In this document: positions 1 through 8,729 of the stretch, one piece after another
Position numbering within the stretch: position 1 is the stretch's first letter
Layout: each line of letters starts with the position of its first letter
Origin: Blastococcus sp. KM273128
GTDB lineage: Bacteria > Actinomycetota > Actinomycetes > Mycobacteriales > Geodermatophilaceae
NCBI RefSeq assembly: GCF_021698975.1
Contig: NZ_SSXA01000029.1
Coordinates: forward strand, 1 to 40,050
Reading direction: 5' to 3'
Length of the DNA: 40,050 nucleotides
The notes under the pieces: model-generated
The model's input: the letters and a program-made list of their open reading frames with translations, nothing else
Database searches by the model: none
What the model was told of the DNA's origin: nothing
Translations under genes and position numbers: made by a program

Positions 1-1
1 C

Positions 2-151
2 GAGCTGCTCCCCGACGGCACCTTGCAGGTCACCACACCCAGCGGCGTCACCCGCAGCACCCGGCCACCCGGCCTCCGCGATCTGGAGGCCCAACCGGCA
101 CTCCCCGCACCACCCCGGGCGGCACCGACGGAGGACCCGCCGCCGTTCTGA
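2..151 (+). CDS. C-terminal end of a probable HNH endonuclease/DUF222-type protein (5' truncated by window)
   Basis: An open frame enters from the left edge and ends at TGA after 49 codons. It begins ELLPDGTLQVTTPSG and continues into a Pro/Arg-rich tail. A 'PDGTLQVTTPSG...TRPPG' ending is common in actinobacterial DUF222/HNH nuclease-like proteins, which occur in many copies in this group. The HNH motif itself would lie outside the window. Only the tail is visible, so the family call is an inference from the tail's style. The stop is followed by a short imperfect direct repeat (GCCGCCGTTCT with AAGCCGCC) before the convergent gene. Confidence 0.45.
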   Translation, partial: ELLPDGTLQVTTPSGVTRSTRPPGLRDLEAQPALPAPPRAAPTEDPPPF

Positions 152-214
152 AGCCGCCGTTCTCAAGCCGCCGGTCGGAGCACCGTACGAGCGCGTCCCG
201 TCCCGGCCTCGGTG

Positions 215-1429
215 TCAGCCGCGCCGGGTGCGGGCCGCCTCGGCGAGCTCGGCGAGCAGCTGCTCGGTCGTCGGCAGGTCGACGCAGGCGTCGGTGACGC
301 TCTTGCCGTACTCGAGGTTCCCCGGGTGCTGCTGGTCGAGGTCCTGCCGGCCGGCGAGCAGGTTGCTCTCCACCATCACGCCCCGGATCGCCTGCTCGCC
401 GCCGGCGATCTGGCCGGCCAGATCACGGACGACGTCGATCTGGCGCAGGTGGTCCTTCTGGCTGTTGCCGTGCGAGGCGTCGACGACGAGCACCTCGGGC
501 AGCCCGCGGGCGGCCAGCCGGCGCCGCGCGTCGGCGATGTGGGCGGCCGAGTAGTTGGGGCCGTCCTTGGCGCCGCGCAGGATGACGTGGCCGGTGCCGT
601 TGCCGGTCGTCGACAGCTGGGCGGAGACCCCGTGGGCGTCGACGCCGAGGAACTGGTGCGGCGCCCGCGCCGTCATCACCGCCTGGATGGCGGAGTCCAC
701 GCTGCCCTCCGGCGAGTTCTTGAACCCGACCACCGACGAGAAACCGGACACCCGCTCGCGGGCGGTCTGGTCGGTGACGTTGCGCGCCCCGACGCCGTTG
801 TAGGTGACCAGCCCGTTGACGTACTGCGGCGTCAGCGCGTTCAGCGGTTCGGCGGCCACCGGCACGCCCGATGCGGTGATGCGGCACATCAGCATCCGGG
901 TCGCGACCAGCCCGACGCTGATCCGGCTCGACCCGTCGAGGAACGGGTCGTAGGCGAACCCCTTCCAGTCGACCTCGGTGCGCGGCTTCTCGGTGTAGGT
1001 GCGCATGAGGATCTCGAGGTCGGCACCGTGCCGCTCGCGCATGCGGCCGATGAAGGCGGCGTACTCCAGCGCCGCCTCCGGGTCGTGGATGGAGCACGGC
1101 CCGGCGATGACCGCGAGGCGCTGGTCGGCACCGGTGAGGATGCCGGTCACCGCCTGCCTGGCGGCCCGCGTGGTGGCGGCCGAGGCCTCCGGCACCGGGA
1201 CGACGGCGGCGACCGCGGCGGGGGTGACGACGACGCTGGAGCCGGTGATCCGGGTGTTGACCAGGTCGGAGAGGTCGGTCCCGCCGTCGGGCGCGACCCC
1301 GAGCTCCCGCTGGACGACCGGCAGCAGCTCGGCGAGCTCGCCGTCGATCCGCCGGTTGACGCGGGTCTGCACCTCGAGCAGGAGCTCGGCGACGCGCGCC
1401 GCCTCGGTCAGGAGCGGCTCGGCGGTCAT
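215..1429 (-). CDS. 3-deoxy-7-phosphoheptulonate (DAHP) synthase, class I (AroG type)
   Basis: Catalyses condensation of phosphoenolpyruvate and erythrose-4-phosphate, the first step of the shikimate pathway in the cytoplasm. The 404-residue product has the class I hallmarks: AGPCSIHD near residue 110, EKPRT near 148, DASHGNSQKD near 320, then VESNL and SVTDAC. These hold the four metal ligands known from E. coli AroG (Cys, His, Glu, Asp), so the enzyme looks active. About 60 N-terminal residues precede the barrel and may be regulatory; I do not recognise a chorismate mutase domain there. The ATG start overlaps the TGA of the upstream helicase as ATGA, implying translational coupling. Many actinobacteria carry class II DAHP synthases, so this class I copy may be additional. 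Confidence 0.93.
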   Translation of the reverse strand: MTAEPLLTEAARVAELLLEVQTRVNRRIDGELAELLPVVQRELGVAPDGGTDLSDLVNTRITGSSVVVTPAAVAAVVPVPEASAATTRAARQAVTGILTGADQRLAVIAGPCSIHDPEAALEYAAFIGRMRERHGADLEILMRTYTEKPRTEVDWKGFAYDPFLDGSSRISVGLVATRMLMCRITASGVPVAAEPLNALTPQYVNGLVTYNGVGARNVTDQTARERVSGFSSVVGFKNSPEGSVDSAIQAVMTARAPHQFLGVDAHGVSAQLSTTGNGTGHVILRGAKDGPNYSAAHIADARRRLAARGLPEVLVVDASHGNSQKDHLRQIDVVRDLAGQIAGGEQAIRGVMVESNLLAGRQDLDQQHPGNLEYGKSVTDACVDLPTTEQLLAELAEAARTRRG

Positions 1430-3555
1430 CGTTCCTCCAGTGCGGCGGTGAGCAGCGCGACGAGCGCCTCGAGCTGGACGTCGGCCGAGCCCTGCATCTC
1501 CTCGTCCGAGCCGTCGAGCGCCCGGGCGGCCAGGCCGGCCTTGCTGTCGATGAGCTCGGCGATCCGGGCGTCGAGGGTCTGCGCGGCGATGATCCGCCAC
1601 GCCGTCACCGGCTCGGTCTGGCCGATGCGGTGGCTGCGGTCGATCGCCTGGGTCTGCTCGGCGTCGGTCCACGACAGCTCGGCGAGCACCAGGTTGGAGG
1701 CGACCTGCAGGTTGATCCCGACGCCGGCGGAGGTGAGCGAGCAGACCGCGACGGCGACCTCGGGGTCGTTGACGAACGCGTCGATGTTGCGCTGCCGCAC
1801 CGACGGCGTCTGGTCGCCGCGGATCGAGGAGTAGCGCAGCCCCATGCCCTCGAAGGTCTCCTCGGCCACGTCCATGACGTCGATGTGCTTGGCGAAGAAG
1901 ACCACCTTGCCGGCGCTGCGGGCCAGCTGGGCGGCGTAGTCGGCGGCGAGCCCGGCCTTGGCCTGCCCGATCCGCCGCATCATCGTGAAGACGTTGTCAC
2001 CGCCGGTGCCCGAGGTCGAGTCCTTGAGCTCCCACCCGGCGACCTTGCGCACCAGCGCGTGGTCGATGCCCTCGACCACGGTGGCCGACTCGCGGGCGGC
2101 GAGCGCGCTCTCGTAGCGCTTGACCAGGCGGCGGGCCAGCTCCCGCTCGGCGGCCCGGATCGAGCGGCCGGCCTTGTCGTCGAGCTCGACGGGGAGGTCG
2201 GCGATCCGGCGGGCGGGGATGTCGGCGGCGACGTCGACCTTGCGCCGGCGGACGATGCCCCGGTCGATGACGCACTGGCGGGCCGCCGGGTAGAAGCCCG
2301 GGTCGGCCGGCGTCAGGCCGGTGCCCTCCAGGCACTCCATCAGCTCGCCGAGGGGCTTCTCGTCGTCGATCCAGCCGAGGAACTGCCAGATCGCCCGGAA
2401 GTCGTCGATGTCGTTGATCAGCGGGGTGCCGGTGAGCGCCATGAGCAGCGGCCGGGCGGTGCGCAGCCGGATCCGCTGGGCGATCTCCAGCACGTGCTGC
2501 GAGCGCTGCGAGCTCTTGTTCTTGATGAAGTGCGCCTCGTCGACGACCATCCCGCCGAACCCGAAGTCGCCGATCCAGCCGACGTGCCGGTCCAGCACCT
2601 CGTAGTTGACGACGACGATGTCCGCGAAGGCGTCGGCGTTCTCGCCGTTGCCCTGGATCACGGTGGCCCGGCGCTGGGGCACCCAGCGCGCGGCCTCGCG
2701 GGCCCAGTTGGTCTTCACCACGTTGGGGACGACGACGAGCAGCGGGAACGCCTGCGCCGCCTCGGCCGCGAGCAGCGACTGGGCCGTCTTGCCCAGGCCC
2801 GGCTCGTCGGCGAGCAGGAAGGTGCGGTGCCCGTTCGCGGCCGCGGCGACCAGCTGCCCCTGGTGCGGCATGAGCTCCAGCCCCGCCGGGGTGAACTGCG
2901 AGCTCGGGAACGGCAGGGGCATGCACGCCGGGGCGCCGCCGCCGGCCCGCTCGAAGGAGTTGAACAGCGGCTCGAGCACCTCCCAGCCGGCCAGCCGGCG
3001 CGGCCGCACCGCGGTGGGGCGCACGGCGTCGAAGTCGGGGGCGAGGAAGGGGTTGGCCAGCTGCCGCGAGATGACCGACTGCGGCACCACCTGGCGCTCG
3101 GCGGAGGCGGCCACGGGGGCGGCCTGCGCCGGCTGGGGGGCCGCCTCCTCCTCGGGGACCTCGATCCCGGCGGCGGCGAGCAGCTCCCGCCGGTGCGAGC
3201 GGGCCGCCTCGGTGGCGACGGCGTCGTCGGCGAGCAGCGCGAGCAGGCCGGAGTTCCGCACCGCGGTGGTGGCGAGGATCGTCGCGATGCCGTCGAGCCG
3301 CTTGAGCTGCTCGGCGCGGCGGCCCTCGCCGGCGCTCTGGTCGGCCTGCACCCGGGCGCGCTCCTCGCGCAGCACCAGGGCGATCGCCTGGAACTCGGCG
3401 CGCACCGACGGCGTCACGCGGTCGCGCTTGACCGCCGCCTCGACGTCGCGGACGGCGCGGGCGAGCACCGCGATGACGTCGCCCTCGCGGACGCGCCGCT
3501 GGGCGCGCGGGGCGCCGCGCCGGGCGCCCGTCGAGCGCCGGCCTGGTCGAGCCAC
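1426..3555 (-). CDS. SNF2-family DEAH-box ATP-dependent helicase
   Basis: The 709-residue protein has a charged, partly helical N-terminal region of about 200 residues, then a two-lobe SNF2 helicase core. Visible motifs are LADEPGLGKT (Walker A, near residue 250), DEAH (near 338), LTGTP, and in the second lobe SLTSAGVGINL and SHRIGQ (near 640). SNF2 enzymes translocate on or remodel nucleic acid using ATP; the target here is unknown. The GTG start was chosen because AGGAGGAG lies a few bases upstream; longer frames reach into non-coding-looking sequence. It is co-transcribed with, and overlaps by four bases, the DAHP synthase gene downstream. I see no nuclease domain and no defence-gene neighbours, so a housekeeping repair role is the default. 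Confidence 0.88.
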   Translation of the reverse strand: MARPGRRSTGARRGAPRAQRRVREGDVIAVLARAVRDVEAAVKRDRVTPSVRAEFQAIALVLREERARVQADQSAGEGRRAEQLKRLDGIATILATTAVRNSGLLALLADDAVATEAARSHRRELLAAAGIEVPEEEAAPQPAQAAPVAASAERQVVPQSVISRQLANPFLAPDFDAVRPTAVRPRRLAGWEVLEPLFNSFERAGGGAPACMPLPFPSSQFTPAGLELMPHQGQLVAAAANGHRTFLLADEPGLGKTAQSLLAAEAAQAFPLLVVVPNVVKTNWAREAARWVPQRRATVIQGNGENADAFADIVVVNYEVLDRHVGWIGDFGFGGMVVDEAHFIKNKSSQRSQHVLEIAQRIRLRTARPLLMALTGTPLINDIDDFRAIWQFLGWIDDEKPLGELMECLEGTGLTPADPGFYPAARQCVIDRGIVRRRKVDVAADIPARRIADLPVELDDKAGRSIRAAERELARRLVKRYESALAARESATVVEGIDHALVRKVAGWELKDSTSGTGGDNVFTMMRRIGQAKAGLAADYAAQLARSAGKVVFFAKHIDVMDVAEETFEGMGLRYSSIRGDQTPSVRQRNIDAFVNDPEVAVAVCSLTSAGVGINLQVASNLVLAELSWTDAEQTQAIDRSHRIGQTEPVTAWRIIAAQTLDARIAELIDSKAGLAARALDGSDEEMQGSADVQLEALVALLTAALEER

Positions 3556-3881
3556 AGACTCCTCCTCTGCACTGCCCCGCGAGGTGCCGGGCAGGACGCG
3601 CACACGGCCCCTGGACCGGACGGCGCGGGCGAGCACCGCCCCGCGGGGTGTGCTGCTCCGCGATCCGGCCCCGCCCCGGGGCCGCACGGGGGGACGACGT
3701 CCCGGGCCGTGTGCCCCGATGGCCCCTCGGGACCGTCAGCCCGCCGGACGACGGCGGGGGCACCGGTCGCACCAGCGGGCATCCTCGCCAGGCGAGGGCG
3801 TGCTGGCCCGCGGCCGGTACGGCCCCCACAGTAGACCCCGGGCGGCGCCGCGGGCCCGGGCGGCGTCGCGCCGCCCGCGGC
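3556..3881. other. Intergenic region upstream of the helicase
   Basis: No credible gene. It holds the presumed helicase promoter, a GC hairpin just after the small cold-shock-like gene, and a perfect 13-nt palindrome GGGACGACGTCCC at 3691-3703. The six-frame open stretches here are GC-driven and lack a ribosome site. Confidence 0.6.
3858..3876 (-). terminator. GC-rich hairpin after the cold-shock-like gene
   Basis: GGGCGGCG-TCG-CGCCGCCC forms a perfect 8-bp stem with a 3-nt loop, six bases beyond the stop of the minus-strand gene. There is no T-run, which is usual for actinobacterial intrinsic terminators. Confidence 0.5.
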
Positions 3882-4136
3882 TCAGCCCCCGACGGTCGCC
3901 TGCAGGTCGTTGCGCGGGACGACCCGGAGGGCGCGGAAGGGCAGGTCGTGGGCGCCGGGCCGGGCCCACTCCACCTCGACGACCTGGCCGGCCCGCAGGC
4001 CGCCCGAACCCGTGGTGCTCTGCTCCACCGCTGCCGCGTCGGCCCAGCAGCCCCCCGGGAGGTCGGGTGCCTCGATGACCGCGCCGTCCCCGTCCCACCG
4101 GACGACGGTGCCGAAGGTCGTGCCGCCCTGCGTCAT
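3882..4136 (-). CDS. Small cold-shock/OB-fold-like protein
   Basis: An 84-residue protein starting MTQGGTTFGTVVRWDGDG. Its pattern is a short beta strand 'FGTVVRWDGDGAVIEAP', a 'CWADAAAV' segment, and a 'GLRAGQVVEVEWARPG...RALRV' ending. This mirrors the order of a cold-shock domain (GTVKWF..., VFVHxSAI, GQxVEF...). The aromatic RNP motifs are not well preserved, so nucleic-acid binding cannot be assumed. The start is ATG, 52 bases after the stop of the GltS gene on the same strand, so the two may form an operon. It could instead be a divergent OB-fold of unknown role. Confidence 0.6.
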   Translation of the reverse strand: MTQGGTTFGTVVRWDGDGAVIEAPDLPGGCWADAAAVEQSTTGSGGLRAGQVVEVEWARPGAHDLPFRALRVVPRNDLQATVGG

Positions 4137-4188
4137 GGGCCGAGGCTCCGCCGTCCCCGCCGCGGGAGCAACCCCGACGGCGCGCGGG

Positions 4189-5628
4189 TCAGCCGTCCGG
4201 GGCCCGCGCCGCCTCCTCGGCCGGGGTGCGCCGGCCGAACCAGAAGATCCCGATCGCCAGCGACACCGCCAGGAGGACGGCCATGACGACCAGCAGGGGC
4301 ACCGGCCCGAACTGCGCGATCAGGGGCAGCGCCGCCGCGGTGACCAGCCCGCCGCCGAAGAACGGTTCGAACGCCAGCTGCTTGTACCCGAACGCCTCCA
4401 TGGCCGGGGTGGCGGCGTTGGGGTCGGCGACCCGGATCAGGATCAGGCCGGTCGCCGTCACGCCCAGGGACTGCCCCAGGTCGCCGATGCCGCGCTCGAA
4501 CCAGAAGCGCGGGATCATCCGGCGCGCCAGGAAGACGAAGACGCCCACGTTCCAGGCGAGGCCGGCGACCGCGAGGAGGAGGAACGTCACCCAGTTGTCC
4601 GCGATCGCCTGGATGGACAGCGTCGCCAGGGCGCTGATGATCAGCAGGTCCAGCGCGATCCCCTGGATGCGCAGCATCATCTGCCGGTCGACGATGCCGG
4701 TGCGGTCGAACCGGTCGACCACCTTCTGCACGACGACGCCGCCGATCATCGCCAGCGGGAACAGCGGCACGAATTCGAACAGCTCGACGGTGTCCGCCCA
4801 CAGCGCAGCCTCCAGCGCCTGGAGCGCCTCGAGCAGGCCGAGCCCGATCAGGATCGCGACGGCGACGACCGCGAAGTGGATGGCCAGCGGCTCCACCGAG
4901 GCGGTGCGCACGGTCATCAGTGCGGCCGGTGGCTGCTCCTCGCGCTCGTAGAGGCCGCGCTGCTCGGCCAGCGAGGTCTTGGCGTCGTCCTCCAGCACCT
5001 GGGCGCGGCCGGTGCGCACGCCCCAGTTGATCAGGGCGATGCCGACGACGACGCCGGAGACGACCCCCACCGTGGCCAGCCCGAGCGCCAGGTCCTGGCC
5101 CTCCGGGAACCCGAGGTCGGCGAAGGTGGTGCCCAGGCCGGCCGCGGTGCCGTGACCGCCCTCGAAGCCCACCTCGATGAGCGCACCGACCATGGGGTCC
5201 TGCCCGAGGAAGGGGACGAGCAGGAGGACGGCGAGCAGCAGCCCGATGACGTACTGGCCGGAGGCCATGGTGACGCCGAGGGCCAGCTGGGGGCCGGCGA
5301 GCTCGGCGGCCTCCTTCACCTTGGGGATGCGCTCCCCGAGGAAGAGGGTCGCGAACACCACCGAGATGAGCAGGCCGGGCAGGGAGGCCCAGACGTCGAG
5401 GAACTCCTCGGGCCACAGGCCGCCGGTCAGCGGCGCGTCCTCCCCGCCGATGGCCTCGGCCACCGCGCCGACCACCTCGGGGCCGATCACCAGCGCCAGG
5501 AAGCCGCCGATGATCGAGCTGGGGAGGAAGAGCTTCTGGGCGATCCGGGACCGGATCCGGACGAGCTTGGCCACCAGGAGCAGGACCCCGAGCACCAGCA
5601 GGCTCAGTCCGATGACGTCAGGGGACAC
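4189..5628 (-). CDS. Sodium/glutamate symporter family protein (GltS-like)
   Basis: A 479-residue, strongly hydrophobic protein with about ten to twelve predicted membrane segments. It contains the glycine-rich GGHGTAAG motif near residue 155, typical of the GltS family, and a second related half with 'GQSLGVTATGLILIR'. GltS proteins import glutamate with Na+; the substrate here is inferred. GTG was chosen as start because GGAGG sits immediately upstream and the extended frame has no membrane-protein character. The region before the start contains the dyad CGGTCC-GTCG-GGACCG, which may be an operator. BrkB is transcribed divergently. Confidence 0.82.
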   Translation of the reverse strand: MSPDVIGLSLLVLGVLLLVAKLVRIRSRIAQKLFLPSSIIGGFLALVIGPEVVGAVAEAIGGEDAPLTGGLWPEEFLDVWASLPGLLISVVFATLFLGERIPKVKEAAELAGPQLALGVTMASGQYVIGLLLAVLLLVPFLGQDPMVGALIEVGFEGGHGTAAGLGTTFADLGFPEGQDLALGLATVGVVSGVVVGIALINWGVRTGRAQVLEDDAKTSLAEQRGLYEREEQPPAALMTVRTASVEPLAIHFAVVAVAILIGLGLLEALQALEAALWADTVELFEFVPLFPLAMIGGVVVQKVVDRFDRTGIVDRQMMLRIQGIALDLLIISALATLSIQAIADNWVTFLLLAVAGLAWNVGVFVFLARRMIPRFWFERGIGDLGQSLGVTATGLILIRVADPNAATPAMEAFGYKQLAFEPFFGGGLVTAAALPLIAQFGPVPLLVVMAVLLAVSLAIGIFWFGRRTPAEEAARAPDG

Positions 5629-5645
5629 GGTGCCTCCGTCCCGTG

Positions 5646-5661
5646 CGGTCCGTCGGGACCG
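5646..5661. promoter_or_regulatory. Inverted repeat between divergent gltS-like and brkB-like genes
   Basis: CGGTCC-GTCG-GGACCG gives perfect 6-bp arms about 18 bases upstream of the GltS-like GTG. It could be an operator or an mRNA hairpin. No binding protein can be assigned. Confidence 0.3.
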
Positions 5662-5785
5662 GTCGCGCCGAGCATCCGGGAAACGAGCCCCACCCTGGCG
5701 GCTGGGCCGTCCGGCCACAACCCGTGCCGGGCCGGGGGCGCCCCCGAACCGTTGCGGCCGTCCCCCGCCGGGGGTGGGATGGGCC

Positions 5786-6769
5786 ATGGCCGTCGTCCGG
5801 GGTGACCGCCCCTCCGGTGGGGCGCGGAGCCGCCGCGGGCACGAGGCGCACTCCCCGCACCTCATCCCCGCCGCCGGGTGGCGGCGGGTGCTGCGGCGGG
5901 TGGCACGCCAGGTGCTCAGCGACCGGCTGATGGTGCAGAGCGCGGGGGTCTCGTTCTTCGCCGTCCTGTCGATCGCCCCCGTGCTGGTGACGGCGCTGTC
6001 CATCTACGGCTTCGTGAACACGCCCGAGACCGCCCGCCGGCAGCTGTCCGGGCTGGCCGACGTGCTGCCCACGGACCTCGACGCGGTCGTCACCGACCAG
6101 CTCACGACGATCACCGCGGCCTCGGCCGACGTGCTCACCTTCCGCGGCCTCGCCGGCCTGGTCGTGGCGCTGTGGACGGCGACCACCGCGATGACCTACC
6201 TGCTCGACGGGCTCGGCATCGCCTACCACCAGCCGGAGACCCGGGGCTTCCTGCGCCGGGTGGCGCTGGCGCTGCTCTTCGTCCTGGGCGGCGCGGTGCT
6301 CCTGGCGGCGCTGCTCACCGTCGCCGGGGTCGCCTCGGCCTGGATCGCCGGCTCGTCCGGCCCGTTCCGCCTGGCCGCCCGGGTGCTCTCGTGGCTGGCG
6401 CTCGCCGCGCTCATGGCCGTGGCGCTGGCCGTGCTCTACCGGTTCGGCCCGGCCCGGGCGCGGGCCCGGTGGCGGTGGCTCACCCCCGGGTCGGTCCTCG
6501 CGACGGTCGTCTGGCTGGTGGTGACCTACGGGTTCTTCTCCTACGTGCAGAGCCTGGGCAGCTACCAGTCCACCTACGGCTCGCTCGCCGGCGTCGCGAT
6601 CAGCATGTTCTGGCTCTGGACGACGGTCCTGCTGATCTTCTTCGGCGCCGCCGTGAACGCCGAGGCCGAGCGGCAGACCGCACGCGACTCCACCGTCGGC
6701 CCGGAGCGGCCCGCGGGGAGCCGGGGCGCCGTCGTCGCCGACGACGTCCCGCCGCACCCCGGGGAGTGA
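5786..6769 (+). CDS. YihY/BrkB family inner-membrane protein
   Basis: The 327-residue product has the family core: an N-terminal amphipathic stretch, 'SAGVSFFAVLSIAPVLV' (first membrane helix, near residue 60), and about five more helices. Family-typical segments include 'GLAGLVVALWTATTAM', 'TPGSVLATVVWLVVTYGFFSYV' and 'YGSLAGVAISMFWLWTTVLLIFFGAAVNAE'. Members were once proposed as RNase BN, which was later disproved; the function remains unclear, possibly transport. The ATG start follows a GGGTGGG stretch. The C-terminus is a short charged tail. The gene converges on narK with only 14 bases between the stops. Confidence 0.85.
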   Translation: MAVVRGDRPSGGARSRRGHEAHSPHLIPAAGWRRVLRRVARQVLSDRLMVQSAGVSFFAVLSIAPVLVTALSIYGFVNTPETARRQLSGLADVLPTDLDAVVTDQLTTITAASADVLTFRGLAGLVVALWTATTAMTYLLDGLGIAYHQPETRGFLRRVALALLFVLGGAVLLAALLTVAGVASAWIAGSSGPFRLAARVLSWLALAALMAVALAVLYRFGPARARARWRWLTPGSVLATVVWLVVTYGFFSYVQSLGSYQSTYGSLAGVAISMFWLWTTVLLIFFGAAVNAEAERQTARDSTVGPERPAGSRGAVVADDVPPHPGE

Positions 6770-6783
6770 CGGGCCCACTGCCC

Positions 6784-7998
6784 TCAGCGGACCTTCATCC
6801 CCCAGGCGGTGAAGCAGGCGGCGACCGCCGCGGTGATGGCGAGGAGCCAGAGACCCGGCTGGTAGTTGCCGATCCAGCCGTAGACGGCCCCCATGAGCAG
6901 CGGCGGGGCGAACCCGCCGAGCCCTCCTGCAGCACCGACGACGCCGGTCACCGCCCCGACGGTGCCCGCGGGCGCCACCAGCGCCACGAGGGCGAACACC
7001 GCGCCGGAGGACGCGCCCAGCGCCGCCGCCATCGCGAGGAAGGCGACCGTGCCGAAGGGGGCCAGCGGTCGCTCCAGGGCCGAGATCGCGGCGAAGACGG
7101 TGACGGCGGCGAAGCAGGTGACCAGCACCGGTATCGGATGCAGGCGGTCGGACAGAATGCCACCGACCGGGCGCATCACCACAGCGAGCGCCACGAACCC
7201 AGCGGTCCGCAGGGCAGCGTCTCCGGGAGACAACCCGAACGCGTCACGGAGGTTGGTCGGCAGGTACACGCTGAAGGCGACGAAGCCACCGAAGCCGACC
7301 GCGTACAGGAAGGACAACTGCAGGGTGACCGGCAGCCGGACGGTGTCCCACGTCCGCCGGAGCCCGCCGCCGGCGCTCGTGGTCCGTCCCGGAGCGTCCC
7401 GCAGCAACAGGTAGGCGAGGACCGCGTAGGCGGCGAGGAGAGCTGCGACCAGCGTGAAGGGGAACTCCAGCCCGTAGGCGTCCATCAACCCGACCGTGGT
7501 GAAGGCCGAGATCGCGGTGCCCCCCATGCCGGCACCGAAGATCCCCAGCGCGGTCCCCCGCCTGGCCGGTGGGAACCAGCCGTTGACCAACGGGACCCCG
7601 ATGGCGAACGTCGTGCCGCCCAGCCCGAGCACGAAGCCGCCGAGCAGCATCATCGGGTAGGAGTCGTTCCCCACGTAGCCGATGAAGAGCACCGGCAGGA
7701 TGGTCAGGGCGCTCACCGCGGGGAACATCGAGCGCGCCCCGTACCGGTCGGTGAGGGCACCCACCGGGATCCGGCCCACCGAACCCACGACGACCGGCAC
7801 GGCGACCAGCAGCGACTTCTGCAGCGGGCTCAGCCCGAGCTCGTCGGTGAAGTAGGCACCCAGCGGGCTGACCAGCGCCCACGCCCAGAAGTTGACGGTG
7901 AACCCGGCGGTCGCCACCGCGAGCACGAGCCAGGCCTGCCGCGGGATACCGGCGTCCCCGCCGGTGCCCGCTCGCCCGAGCCCCGGCGACGAACTCAT
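6784..7998 (-). CDS. narK: Nitrate/nitrite transporter NarK (MFS), copy 1
   Basis: A 404-residue, 12-helix major facilitator. The NarK signatures are visible: 'VNFWAWALVSPLGAYF' in helix 1, 'GRIPVGALTDRYGAR' between helices 2 and 3, and the glycine-rich 'GLGGTTFAIGVPLV' and 'GIFGAGMGGTAISAF' that line the substrate path. It should exchange or import nitrate/nitrite across the cytoplasmic membrane. It is the last gene of the nar operon; its ATG overlaps the narI TGA (ATGA). It is strongly similar along its whole length to the second NarK in this window (22237-23493), pointing to a duplication. Confidence 0.92.
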   Translation of the reverse strand: MSSSPGLGRAGTGGDAGIPRQAWLVLAVATAGFTVNFWAWALVSPLGAYFTDELGLSPLQKSLLVAVPVVVGSVGRIPVGALTDRYGARSMFPAVSALTILPVLFIGYVGNDSYPMMLLGGFVLGLGGTTFAIGVPLVNGWFPPARRGTALGIFGAGMGGTAISAFTTVGLMDAYGLEFPFTLVAALLAAYAVLAYLLLRDAPGRTTSAGGGLRRTWDTVRLPVTLQLSFLYAVGFGGFVAFSVYLPTNLRDAFGLSPGDAALRTAGFVALAVVMRPVGGILSDRLHPIPVLVTCFAAVTVFAAISALERPLAPFGTVAFLAMAAALGASSGAVFALVALVAPAGTVGAVTGVVGAAGGLGGFAPPLLMGAVYGWIGNYQPGLWLLAITAAVAACFTAWGMKVR

Positions 7999-8729
7999 CG
8001 CCGGGGTCCTCCCACCCGCTCCCAACCTCTCGGGGTGGCACGGTTGCCCAGGTGCTCGTCCCGGCTGCGGTACACGATGTAGGGCCGGGTGAAGTAACCC
8101 AGCGGGGCGCTGAACACGTGCACCAGCCGGGTGAACGGCCAGATCGCGAAGAGCAGCAGAGCCGACAGCGCGTGCAGCTGGTACCCGAGCAGGGCCTCGG
8201 ACATCAGCTCCGGCTGCGGCTGGAAGTAGAAGATGCTCCGGAACCACGGGGACACCGTGTCCCGGTAGTGCGACTCCCCGGCAGCACCCATGACGGTGTT
8301 GCTGAGCCCGAAGATGATGGTCGCCGTCAGCACCACGTACATGAACTTGTCGTTCCTGGTGGTCGCCGAGAACACCGGCCCCACCGTGCGCCGCCGGTAG
8401 ATCAGGATGGCCAGCCCCGCCAACGTGCAGAAGCCCGCGATGGCGCCGATCCCGACGGCGACGACGTGGTACATGGCCTCGGTGATCCCGACCGCGTCCG
8501 TCCACGACCGCGGGATGCCCAGCCCGATGACATGCCCGCCCAGGGCGAAGAGGATCCCGAAGTGGAAAAGCGGGCTGCCCCAGCGCAGCAGACGGCGCTC
8601 GTACAGCTGGCTGGAGCGGGTGGTCCAGCCGAACTTGTCGTACCGGTACCGCCAGTAGTGACCGACGACGAAGATCGCCAGGCTGATGTACGGGAGGATG
8701 ACCCACAGCACGATCTCCAGCGCGTTCAT
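7995..8729 (-). CDS. narI: Respiratory nitrate reductase gamma subunit NarI
   Basis: A 244-residue membrane cytochrome b that passes quinol electrons to NarH. Five hydrophobic helices are visible. Candidate haem-ligand histidines lie in 'SPLFHFGILFALGGHVIGL' (near residues 56-66) and in 'YQLHALSALLLFAIWPFTRLVHVF' (near 185-205), matching the two-haem pattern of E. coli NarI. Length is normal (E. coli 225). Start and stop both overlap the neighbours as ATGA, so NarJ, NarI and NarK should be made in step. Confidence 0.95.
   Translation of the reverse strand: MNALEIVLWVILPYISLAIFVVGHYWRYRYDKFGWTTRSSQLYERRLLRWGSPLFHFGILFALGGHVIGLGIPRSWTDAVGITEAMYHVVAVGIGAIAGFCTLAGLAILIYRRRTVGPVFSATTRNDKFMYVVLTATIIFGLSNTVMGAAGESHYRDTVSPWFRSIFYFQPQPELMSEALLGYQLHALSALLLFAIWPFTRLVHVFSAPLGYFTRPYIVYRSRDEHLGNRATPRGWERVGGPRR

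Noticed and set aside
3556..3881. SOS (LexA) box before the helicase
   Set aside because: No GAAC-N4-GTTC-like site was found; the palindrome present has different half-sites.
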